A stretch of DNA of 48,740 nt from CAVXFS01 sp963761115 (GTDB lineage Bacteria; Pseudomonadota; Gammaproteobacteria; Burkholderiales; Gallionellaceae). The notes below the pieces were generated by a model. It was not told the DNA's origin and did no database searches. It saw nothing but the letters and a program-made list of their open reading frames with translations. Each line of letters begins with the position of its first letter. Position 1 is the stretch's first letter. A program made the position numbers and the translations under genes. Shown in pieces: positions 17,026 to 26,135 of the stretch. The stretch is taken from contig CAVXFS010000002.1 in the NCBI GenBank assembly GCA_963761115.1, positions 1 through 48,740 on the forward strand, written 5' to 3'.

Positions 17026-17844
17026 TCATCCGCCTTTCTTGCCTGGCGGGAATGAGGAGACAGCGGACTCCGTATCACCGCCCAGATACGCGGCAATCAC
17101 TGCCGGGTTGCTGCGCACCTCCTGCGCTGCGGCTTCGGCGATCTTCCTGCCATAGTCAAGAACCGCTACGCGGTCGCAAAGATCCATGATGAGCTTCACA
17201 TCGTGTTCTATCAGAAAAACCGTGATGCCGTCCTTGCGTATCGTTTGCAGAAGGGATTTCAGGCTTTCAGTCTCGGTGGCGTTCATGCCTGCGGCCGGTT
17301 CGTCCAGTGCCAGCAGCCTGGGTTCGGTGGCTAATGCTCGGCCGATTTCCAGTCTGCGTTGTTCGCCATATGAAAGATGCCTGGCTAATGTCTGATGCGG
17401 GCGCTCGATGCCGACGTAGCGCAGCAGTTCGCGTGCGCGTTGCCTGATGGCGTGTTCCTCAGTGCGCGTGGACGTGTTGCGTGTGAGCGCGCCCCAGATG
17501 CCCGCGTGCGTGCGCACATGACGCCCGATCATGATATTTTCCAGCGCGCTCATGTTGGCGAACAGGCGAATGTTCTGGAAGGTGCGGGCGATACCGGCCT
17601 TGGCAAGCACGTGTGGTTTGCCATGCGCATAGGTGGTGCCATTGAAAGTAAAAGTGCCTGCGTCGAGCTGGTACAGTCCGGTGACGACGTTGAACAAAGT
17701 GGTTTTGCCGGCACCGTTGGGTCCGATCAGTCCGTAGATCTCGCCGTGACTGATATGCAGGGATACGTCAGACAATGCCGCGAGGCCGCCGAAATGCTTG
17801 CCCACGCTGGACAGACGGAGCAACACGTCATTTGCCGGAGTCAT
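17026..17844 (-). CDS. livG: Branched-chain amino acid ABC transporter ATP-binding protein LivG
   Basis: Second Liv ATPase. 272 residues from MTPANDVLLRL. Walker A GPNGAGKTT, the LivG-typical insert after Q-loop (ARTFQNIRLFANMSALENIM), signature LSYGEQRRLEI, Walker B LLALDEPAAGMN and the LIEHDVKLIMDLCDRVAVL region. The chosen start overlaps the livM stop by 17 bases, which fits tight coupling; a longer frame from 17880 would overlap livM more. LivF and LivG form the heterodimeric ATPase below LivH-LivM. Confidence 0.95.
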   Translation of the reverse strand: MTPANDVLLRLSSVGKHFGGLAALSDVSLHISHGEIYGLIGPNGAGKTTLFNVVTGLYQLDAGTFTFNGTTYAHGKPHVLAKAGIARTFQNIRLFANMSALENIMIGRHVRTHAGIWGALTRNTSTRTEEHAIRQRARELLRYVGIERPHQTLARHLSYGEQRRLEIGRALATEPRLLALDEPAAGMNATETESLKSLLQTIRKDGITVFLIEHDVKLIMDLCDRVAVLDYGRKIAEAAAQEVRSNPAVIAAYLGGDTESAVSSFPPGKKGG

Positions 17845-18928
17845 ACACCGTCTCCCGTTCCTGTTGCGCGATGTCATCATCGGGGGATAGTTCGCGGCGG
17901 CGTTGTGTCGAAGGCCACAACCCGGCCGGGCGCACCAGCATGACCACGATCAGCGCTAATCCGAACAGCAGCATGCGCAAGCTTTCCGGGTCAACCAGCA
18001 TCCTGCCGAACAGCATTTGTTGTACCGGGCCTGCGCCATTACGGAATGCTTCCGGCAGCAGCGCCAGCAGCACGCTGCCCAGCACCACACCGGCGATGTT
18101 GCCCATGCCACCAAGTACTACCATGCACAGGACCATGATGGATTCCATCAGGCTGAAACTTTCCGGGCTGACAAAGCCCTGGAACCCGGCAAACAAACCG
18201 CCGGACAGTCCGCCGAAAGTCGCGCCCATGGCAAACGCCAGCAGCTTGATATTGCGGGTGTTGATGCCCATCGCCTCGGCGGCTACTTCGTCCTCGCGGA
18301 TCGCCATCCAGGCGCGGCCGATGCGCGAATCCTCAAGTCGCCGCGACACAAATATCACCAGCAGAGTGAACAGCAGGAACAAATAGTAATACAGATGCAC
18401 CGAGGGCAGGGTGATGCCGAGAATTTGCTGAGTCGTGCCCAGCGAGAAACCGCCGCTTTGCACCGGATCGATCATGCTGATGCCCTGTGGGCCGTTGGTG
18501 ATATTCACTGGCGCGTTGAGGTTGTTGAGAAAGATGCGGATGATCTCGCCGAAACCCAGAGTTACGATGGCAAGGTAATCGCCACGAAGGCGCAAGGTTG
18601 GCGCGCCAAGCAGCACACCGAACAGGCAAGCCACCAGCGCACCCAGCGGCAGCACGATCCACACCGGCAAGTGCAGCCCGAACTGCGGCGAGGAGAGCAG
18701 CGCGTAGTTATATGCGCCCACGGCAAAGAAAGCGATGTAGCCGAGGTCGAGCAGACCGGCGTAACCGACCACGATGTTCAGCCCCAGCGCCAGCATGATA
18801 TACAGCAGCGCGAAATCTGCAATGCGTACCCAGCCGCGCCCGAACAGCGCATCGGTGACGAAGGGCAAAAGCAGAAGCACGATAGCAAACGCGGCCAGCA
18901 GCGGTCCCGATCTCAGCTTGAGTTTCAT
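17828..18928 (-). CDS. livM: Branched-chain amino acid ABC transporter permease LivM
   Basis: Inner-membrane permease subunit. 366 residues with about nine or ten hydrophobic helices; the characteristic LGLNIVVGYAGLLDLGYIAF near the start, LRLRGDYLAIVTLGFGEIIR with the conserved coupling segment RAWMAIREDEVAAEAMGIN, and VVLGGMGNIAGVVLG near the end. A charged cytoplasmic tail of about 25 residues follows the last helix and overlaps the livG start. Preceded by 81 bases separating it from livH. Confidence 0.95.
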   Translation of the reverse strand: MKLKLRSGPLLAAFAIVLLLLPFVTDALFGRGWVRIADFALLYIMLALGLNIVVGYAGLLDLGYIAFFAVGAYNYALLSSPQFGLHLPVWIVLPLGALVACLFGVLLGAPTLRLRGDYLAIVTLGFGEIIRIFLNNLNAPVNITNGPQGISMIDPVQSGGFSLGTTQQILGITLPSVHLYYYLFLLFTLLVIFVSRRLEDSRIGRAWMAIREDEVAAEAMGINTRNIKLLAFAMGATFGGLSGGLFAGFQGFVSPESFSLMESIMVLCMVVLGGMGNIAGVVLGSVLLALLPEAFRNGAGPVQQMLFGRMLVDPESLRMLLFGLALIVVMLVRPAGLWPSTQRRRELSPDDDIAQQERETVYDSGK

Positions 18929-18945
18929 GCGCGTTCCGCCAGCGT

Positions 18946-18985
18946 TGTAGGTTGGCTTAGCAGTCTCATCGCGTAACCCAATATG
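18946..18985. repeat. Degenerate REP-like palindrome between livH and livM
   Basis: GTAGGTTGGCTTAGC faces GCGTAACCCAA across a short loop. It resembles the family of GTAGGTTGGGTTAGC...GCGTAACCCAAC palindromes scattered in many proteobacterial genomes. Only one degraded copy is visible here. Confidence 0.4.
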
Positions 18986-19009
18986 GCGTAATCCAGCCCT
19001 GTAAATCCA

Positions 19010-19933
19010 TCAAGCGCGTTCCGCAATTCGCTCTCCCAATAATCCGGACGGCCTGAACACGAGCACGGCGATCAGCACGAAAAAGGCAAACACATCCTGA
19101 TAGTTGCTGCCAAAAAATCCGCCCGTCAGATCGCCGATGTAGCCCGCGCCAAGACTTTCGATCAGCCCCAGCAGCAGTCCGCCCAGCATCGCGCCGCGCA
19201 GGTTGCCGATGCCGCCCAGTACGGCGGCAGTGAAGGCTTTCAGTCCGAGCAGAAAACCCATGTAGTAATGCACGATGCCGTAGTTCGCGCTGACCATGAC
19301 GCCTGCTACTGCCGCCATTGCAGAGCCGATCATGAAGGTGGCGGAAATTACCCCATTGATATCCACTCCCATCAATGCGGCGCTGGATGGATTCTCCGCT
19401 ACGGCGCGCATCGCACGTCCCAGTCGGGTGCGATGTACCAGCAGCATCAATCCAGCCATGATCAGCAACGCAACCAGCACAATGATGAGTTGCACGTCAT
19501 TGATGACCGCACCGCCGAGCATGTGCGAAGTGTTCGGCAGCAATTGCGGGAAGGCGTGATATTCGCGTCCCCAGAAGATCATCGCCAGGTTTTGCAGCAC
19601 GATGGACATGCCGATGGCGGTGATCAAGGGCGCAAGACGAGGCGCATTGCGCAAGCGGCGGTATGCGACACGCTCGATGCCATAACCGAGAATCATGCAA
19701 GCCACGACTGCGGCCAATACTGCTATCAGTAATATCAGCAATGGCGGCAGGCCGGAATCGGCCAGCTTCTGGGTGACCGACATTGCGACCATCGCCCCTA
19801 CCATCAGCACTTCACCGTGCGCAAAATTGATCAGGCCGAGGATGCCGTATACCATGGTGTAGCCCAGCGCAACCAGCGCATAGACGCTGCCCTGGACCAG
19901 GCCGTTGATGATTTGCTGTAACAATATATCCAT
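19010..19933 (-). CDS. livH: Branched-chain amino acid ABC transporter permease LivH
   Basis: Permease partner of LivM. 307 residues, about eight membrane helices. Typical LivH signatures: INGLVQGSVYALVALGYTMV with GILGLINFAHGEVLMVGAM near the N-terminus, RRLRNAPRLAPLITAIGMSI, the coupling segment GRAMRAVAENPSSAALMGVD, and GFLLGLKAFTAAVLGGIGN. It lies 138 bases after livK, with the livK terminator in between. Confidence 0.95.
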   Translation of the reverse strand: MDILLQQIINGLVQGSVYALVALGYTMVYGILGLINFAHGEVLMVGAMVAMSVTQKLADSGLPPLLILLIAVLAAVVACMILGYGIERVAYRRLRNAPRLAPLITAIGMSIVLQNLAMIFWGREYHAFPQLLPNTSHMLGGAVINDVQLIIVLVALLIMAGLMLLVHRTRLGRAMRAVAENPSSAALMGVDINGVISATFMIGSAMAAVAGVMVSANYGIVHYYMGFLLGLKAFTAAVLGGIGNLRGAMLGGLLLGLIESLGAGYIGDLTGGFFGSNYQDVFAFFVLIAVLVFRPSGLLGERIAERA

Positions 19934-20022
19934 GCAGTGACCGTTTTCTGGACTTGTTTTATGTTTTGTGGGGCGGTATCAAGGTGCTGCTTTCACCAGG
20001 TGCGGTTGCACCGGAGTGCTCC

Positions 20023-20052
20023 AAAAAAAAGCGACACACAAGGTGTCGCTTC
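20023..20052 (-). terminator. Rho-independent terminator after livK
   Basis: On the minus strand AAGCGACAC and GTGTCGCTT form a 9-bp stem with a five-base loop, followed by an eight-T run. It sits between livK and livH, so only part of the livK transcripts would continue into the permease genes. A small extra hairpin (GGTGC/GCACC, 19999-20012) follows. Confidence 0.85.
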
Positions 20053-20071
20053 ATGCTTATGTTCACCTGCA

Positions 20072-21280
20072 TCAGTTCGCTGCCACAGGCACGCCTCCGC
20101 CCAAGGTTTGCAACGGTTGCCACTTGCCTTGCTGCACCTGGTACAGCGTGACCGCACCACCCTTGAGGTCGCCTTTTTCGTCAAAAGAGATTTTCGCTGT
20201 TACACCGGCATATTCAATTTTTGCCAATTCTGGCAGGTATTTTGCCGGCTCGGCCGAACCGGCCTTTTGCATTGCGGCGATCATCACATTGACCGCGTCA
20301 TAGCAATATGGCGCATACAACTGGATAGGCTGCTTGAATTGAGCCTCGTATCGCTGCGAAAAATCTTTTCCGCCAGGCATCTGGTTCAGCGGTACGCCGG
20401 GCAACGAGGCGTACATGCCATCCGCTGCCTTGCCAGCCAACTCGATCAATTTTGGTGTATAGCCACCGTCGCCCATCATGAATTTAGCTGGCAATCTGAG
20501 CGATTTCATCTGCTTGACCAGCGGCACACCTTGCGGATCCATGCCGCCAAAGAAAATCAGGTCCGGGTTCTTGCCCTTGATGGAAGTCAGTACGGCGGTG
20601 AAATCAACCGCCTTGTCAGTAGTATATTCACGTGCCACGATCTGAGCGCCGTTGGCCTCGGCAGATTTGGCGAATTGGTCAGCCAATCCCTGCCCGTAGG
20701 CGGTGCGGTCATCTATCACCGCGATCTTTTTTGCTGCAAGGTTTTTCGCGGCGAATTCACCCAATACCTTGCCCTGTTGCCCATCGTTGGCCATCACGCG
20801 GAAGGCAGTCTTGAAACCTTGCGCGGTATACGCGACGGCAGTGGCGGAAGGGGAGATCTGCGGGATGCCATTGTCACTATAAATACGGGAAGCAGGAATT
20901 GAAGTGCCGGAGTTCAGGTGGCCGATGACGCCATTCACCTTGTCATCGACGAGTTTTTGCGCCACGATGGTTGCGGTCTTTGGATCGGCCTGATCATCTT
21001 CGCTGAGCAATTCAAAGCGTACTTTTTTGCCGCCGATGATTATTCCCTTGGCATTGGCATCGTCGATCGCCATGCGCGTACCATTTTCGTTATCCTTGCC
21101 GATATGTGCCTGTGGTCCGGTTAGCGGGGCAGATGCGCCGATTTTTACCACCTGTTCATCAACGGATTGCGAGTTTGCTGTTGTTGCGGCGGGACTGGCG
21201 TCCGGTGTTTCCGATTTGCCACAGGCGGCAAGCAAGGTGATACCCAGCAGGGCAGAAAATATAATTGACTTGTTATTCAT
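20072..21280 (-). CDS. livK: Branched-chain amino acid ABC transporter substrate-binding lipoprotein
   Basis: Periplasmic binding protein of the Liv system, lipid-anchored. 402 residues from MNNKSIIFSA; lipobox LLAAC places the lipidated cysteine at position 20, followed by a Ser/Ala/Thr linker. The mature part is a two-lobe periplasmic-binding fold: VKIGASAPLTGPQAHIGKDN at the start, VNGVIGHLNSGTSIPASRIY with the ligand-binding Ser/Thr stretch, and IAVIDDRTAYGQGLADQF. Exact amino acid specificity cannot be read from sequence. The 98 bases upstream and the cytochrome terminator separate it from the next gene. Confidence 0.93.
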   Translation of the reverse strand: MNNKSIIFSALLGITLLAACGKSETPDASPAATTANSQSVDEQVVKIGASAPLTGPQAHIGKDNENGTRMAIDDANAKGIIIGGKKVRFELLSEDDQADPKTATIVAQKLVDDKVNGVIGHLNSGTSIPASRIYSDNGIPQISPSATAVAYTAQGFKTAFRVMANDGQQGKVLGEFAAKNLAAKKIAVIDDRTAYGQGLADQFAKSAEANGAQIVAREYTTDKAVDFTAVLTSIKGKNPDLIFFGGMDPQGVPLVKQMKSLRLPAKFMMGDGGYTPKLIELAGKAADGMYASLPGVPLNQMPGGKDFSQRYEAQFKQPIQLYAPYCYDAVNVMIAAMQKAGSAEPAKYLPELAKIEYAGVTAKISFDEKGDLKGGAVTLYQVQQGKWQPLQTLGGGVPVAAN

Positions 21281-21378
21281 GAGCAGCACGGGAGGTGGGT
21301 GGGGAGACACTATATGGATGGTCGAATTATCCGTAGCCCCTTCATGCTTGTCAATTCATGGAGCCAAATTGGAAAGAC

Positions 21379-21413
21379 AAAAAAACGGGGCCGACTTGCG
21401 CCGGCCCCGTATT
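21379..21413 (-). terminator. Rho-independent terminator after cytochrome gene 4
   Basis: ACGGGGCCG and CGGCCCCGT pair around a short loop; on the minus strand a run of seven T follows. It marks the end of the cytochrome cluster. Confidence 0.85.
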
Positions 21414-21428
21414 TGGCAAAATCCGGAA

Positions 21429-21818
21429 TTACTTGGCCAAGCCGAGGATGAACTCAACCAGTTCCTTGATCTCAGGTTGCTTCTTGCCGGATGGATCATT
21501 GGCGATCATTGGTACGCCGCCAGTCACTTTGGTCCAGTCGCCCTTGCCGCCCTTGGAAACCTTCATCATCAGGCCTTCTACCAGGGGATATTCCTTGGCA
21601 TCAGGAGATTCCGCGCCTTTGGGTGAATACTTGAAGGTTTTTGCGCCCTTGTATTTGTTGGCAACATCCTGCCAAGCCGGGCCGACGACCTTCTTGTCGA
21701 TGGCGTGGCATGCAGTGCAGCCTTCCTTCTTTGCCAGCGGCGGCATATCCGTAGCCAGAACGCTTCCTGCTACCATCAGACCTGCTGCAGCCATCATGCT
21801 AACGATAATAGATTTCAT
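21429..21818 (-). CDS. Class I c-type cytochrome, long form (last of four)
   Basis: 129 residues; signal peptide cleaved after about A22 (VLA/TDMPP), so periplasmic. Heme motif CTACH at 34-38, sixth ligand probably M104 in GVPMIAND. The mature part resembles small monoheme cytochromes c-551/c-552. Compared with the short paralogue it has an insert around SPKGAESPDAKEYP. Very close to the cytochrome at 22472-22864 over most of its length, so it arose by duplication. GGAG precedes the start by about 10 bases. Likely a soluble electron carrier; partner enzymes are unknown. Confidence 0.92.
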   Translation of the reverse strand: MKSIIVSMMAAAGLMVAGSVLATDMPPLAKKEGCTACHAIDKKVVGPAWQDVANKYKGAKTFKYSPKGAESPDAKEYPLVEGLMMKVSKGGKGDWTKVTGGVPMIANDPSGKKQPEIKELVEFILGLAK

Positions 21819-21924
21819 TTAATTCAACTCTCCATCTAGATTATTTCAAAGTTTCGGGTCAATTTACAGCGACCATAATTCTACCTGATTTGACCACAAT
21901 TGAAAACAGGTTTTACCAAATGGA

Positions 21925-21950
21925 ACGGGGCTGGTTAGAACCAGCCCCGT
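21925..21950 (-). terminator. GC-rich hairpin after the third cytochrome gene
   Basis: ACGGGGCTGG and CCAGCCCCGT make a perfect 10-bp stem with a six-base loop. The T content after it is low, so termination may be partial. It is related to the hairpins after two of the other cytochrome genes. Confidence 0.6.
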
Positions 21951-21971
21951 CTTCAGGTGTCCTGACCGCGC

Positions 21972-22325
21972 TTATTTAGCCAAACCCAATACAAACTCCA
22001 CTAATTCCTTGATAACAGGTTGTTTTGCGCCGCTTGGGTCGTTGGCGATCATCGGTATGGACCCCCAGTTTCCAGAGCCGCCCTTGGAAACCTTCATCAT
22101 CAGACCTTCTTCCAGGGGATAGTCCTTGCCGCCGAATGAAAAAGTTTTGGCGTCCTTGTATTTGTCGGCCACGTCCTGCCATGCGGGACCGACTACTTTT
22201 TTGTCAATCGCGTGGCATGCACTGCAGCCATTCTTCTTTGCCAGATCCGGCATCTCGGTTGCCAAGGCGCTACCTGCAAACATCAGTGCTGCTGCAGACA
22301 TCAAGCCAGCAATAATTGATTTCAT
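21972..22325 (-). CDS. Class I c-type cytochrome, short form (third of four)
   Basis: 117 residues; signal peptide to about A22, heme motif CSACH at 34-38, probable heme ligand M92 in SIPMIAND. It lacks the roughly 12-residue insert of the long paralogues. Same MKS start, DKKVVGPAWQDV and VIKELVEFVLGLAK framework as its neighbours. GGAG lies about 10 bases before the ATG. Periplasmic monoheme electron carrier by family; the specific pathway is not identifiable. Confidence 0.92.
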   Translation of the reverse strand: MKSIIAGLMSAAALMFAGSALATEMPDLAKKNGCSACHAIDKKVVGPAWQDVADKYKDAKTFSFGGKDYPLEEGLMMKVSKGGSGNWGSIPMIANDPSGAKQPVIKELVEFVLGLAK

Positions 22326-22422
22326 TTAAACCAATTCTCCATCAGTCGATTAATCAAGGGACACACTATACAACATGCGTAATTCTAGCCGAATGATACC
22401 CTGATTGCATATAGGGATTAGC

Positions 22423-22453
22423 AAAAAAACAGGGCCGGCAAGAGCCGGCCCCG
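22423..22453 (-). terminator. Rho-independent terminator after the second cytochrome gene
   Basis: A GC-rich stem built on AGGGCCGGC/GCCGGCCC with a seven-T run on the minus strand. It shares its core with the hairpin at 21379-21413, as if copied along with the gene. Confidence 0.8.
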
Positions 22454-22471
22454 TTCAGAACTGCTTGCTGC

Positions 22472-22864
22472 TTATTTCTTAGCCAAACCAAGAACGAATT
22501 CAACCAGTTCCTTGATCTCCGGTTGCTTCTTGCCGGATGGATCATTGGCGATCATTGGCACGCCGTGGGTCACTTTGGTCCAGTTGCCCTTGCCACCATG
22601 GGAAACCTTCATTATCAGACCTTCTTCCAGAGGGTATTCCTTGGCGTCTGGCGCATCAGAACCTTTAGGCGAATACTTGTAGGTTTTTTTGCCTTTGTAG
22701 AAGGCGGAAACGTCCATCCAGGCCGGACCGACAACCTTCTTGTCGATGGCGTGGCATGCGGTGCAGCCTTCCTTCTTTGCCAGCGGCGGCATGTCTGTAG
22801 CCAGAACGCTACCTGCTGCCACCAAACCAGCTGCTGCTGCCATGCTAATAATGAAAGATTTCAT
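22472..22864 (-). CDS. Class I c-type cytochrome, long form (second of four)
   Basis: 130 residues from MKSFIISMAA; an upstream in-frame ATG at 22897 would add 11 residues that break the signal peptide pattern, and GGAG stands about 10 bases before 22864. Signal peptide to about A22, heme motif CTACH at 34-38, distal methionine in GVPMIAND. Nearly the same mature N-terminus (TDMPPLAKKEG) as the last cytochrome of the cluster, with differences in the central loop (SAFYKGKKTYKYSPKGSDAP). Periplasmic electron carrier. Confidence 0.92.
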   Translation of the reverse strand: MKSFIISMAAAAGLVAAGSVLATDMPPLAKKEGCTACHAIDKKVVGPAWMDVSAFYKGKKTYKYSPKGSDAPDAKEYPLEEGLIMKVSHGGKGNWTKVTHGVPMIANDPSGKKQPEIKELVEFVLGLAKK

Positions 22865-22945
22865 TTCTTTGATTCTCCGTAATTGATAATTAAACAAACG
22901 TCAAACATTGCATTTGCACCCTGGTTTAGCAAGGCACCCCTATTG

Positions 22946-23293
22946 CTACTTACCCAAACTCAACTCAAACTCGATCAATTGCTTGATCTGGTCCTGTTTC
23001 TTCTCTTTCGGGTCATTGGCAATCATTGGAATGGTGCCCCAATTGCCGGAGCCGCCATGAGACACTTTATGCATGAGTCCTTCCACCAGCGGGTATTCCT
23101 TACCTTTGTAGGTATAGGTGGTCGCGCCCTTGTACTTCTTGCCCACATCTTGCCATGCGGGGCCGACCACTTTATGGTCAACAGCGTGGCAGGAAGTACA
23201 GCCGTTCTTCTTGGCCAGTGGAGGCATGTCTATGGCCATTGCACTGCCCGCGATCATGATGCCTGCTGCTGCGCCAAATATGAAAGATTTCAT
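22946..23293 (-). CDS. Class I c-type cytochrome, short form (first of four)
   Basis: 115 residues; signal peptide to about A20, heme motif CTSCH at 32-36, distal methionine in TIPMIAND. The most divergent member: HKVVGPAWQDVGKKYKG in place of the DKKVVGPAW form, and a charged segment DPKEKKQDQIKQ near the end. GGAG about 10 bases upstream of the ATG. It is the promoter-proximal gene of the cluster and the only one without a hairpin after it. The 124 bases upstream, to the YyaL-like gene, show no clear element. Confidence 0.92.
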   Translation of the reverse strand: MKSFIFGAAAGIMIAGSAMAIDMPPLAKKNGCTSCHAVDHKVVGPAWQDVGKKYKGATTYTYKGKEYPLVEGLMHKVSHGGSGNWGTIPMIANDPKEKKQDQIKQLIEFELSLGK

Positions 23294-23417
23294 TTGTATT
23301 TCTCCATTTCATGGTTATGGTAAATTTTCTGCCGATCTTACCTTCATGAATAATTCGGCTTCCCCCCCTCCAGAAAGGCAATTATTTCAGCAGTAAGCAA
23401 CTAACGCATGCACTTTG

Positions 23418-25460
<2,043 letters not shown>

Positions 25461-25465
25461 CGCAA

Positions 25466-26077
25466 TCAGTCGTTGCCCGCTTCCAGCCAGCCCAGCAGCG
25501 TTGCCCATTGTTCCACATCGTGGGAGGATTGATAGGGCGGCAGGTCAAATATACTCTTGCCCTCGAACGCGGCATTCACATACACCTGCGTCTCGCGCAA
25601 ATAGGCCAGCACCGGCATGTCGAGTTGCGCAAGGAATTGCTCCAGCGTCACCGCCGCGCGGGTGCGCGGCGCCATGCGCATGCCGACCACGCCGATCTGC
25701 ACGCGGCCCTTGCGTGCAGCCTTCATTTCGCTGACGGTTTGCAGGAAATCGTAACTGGCCTGGATGTCATACAAAGAAGGCGCGATCGGCACTACCACGC
25801 GGTGTACCAATTTCAGCGCGTGATCCAGATGTTTGCCGTGCAATGCTGCGGGCGAATCTATCACCAGCCAATCTACTGACCGGGTATGATCCCCACTTTC
25901 GCGGATCAGTGGTAGCTCTTTGCTGCGCTGTGCCAGCCAAAGGGTGGCGGATTTCTGCCGGTCCAGGTCCAGTATCGCCACTTTCTGGCCGCGCGAGGCC
26001 AGGTAGCCCGCGATGTTGGTCGAGAGCGTGGTCTTGCCGCTCCCCCCTTTGGGATTGGCGATCAAAACGGCCTTCAT
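25466..26077 (-). CDS. ParA family ATPase (orphan)
   Basis: 203 residues. Deviant Walker A KGGSGKT at 10-16, with the signature lysine at the start of the motif, then DLDRQKSATLW (Walker A') and DWLVIDSPA (Walker B). At about 200 residues it belongs to the short ParA/ParF/MinD-like group that positions plasmids, protein clusters or other cargo on the nucleoid or membrane. No ParB or centromere-like repeat was seen nearby, so the cargo is unknown. It is followed after five bases by the YyaL-like gene. Confidence 0.88.
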   Translation of the reverse strand: MKAVLIANPKGGSGKTTLSTNIAGYLASRGQKVAILDLDRQKSATLWLAQRSKELPLIRESGDHTRSVDWLVIDSPAALHGKHLDHALKLVHRVVVPIAPSLYDIQASYDFLQTVSEMKAARKGRVQIGVVGMRMAPRTRAAVTLEQFLAQLDMPVLAYLRETQVYVNAAFEGKSIFDLPPYQSSHDVEQWATLLGWLEAGND

Positions 26078-26135
26078 GACTTTTCTCCTTGATAGTCGAT
26101 GATGTCACTGCGGCATCAAATGGATCTTTCCGGAA

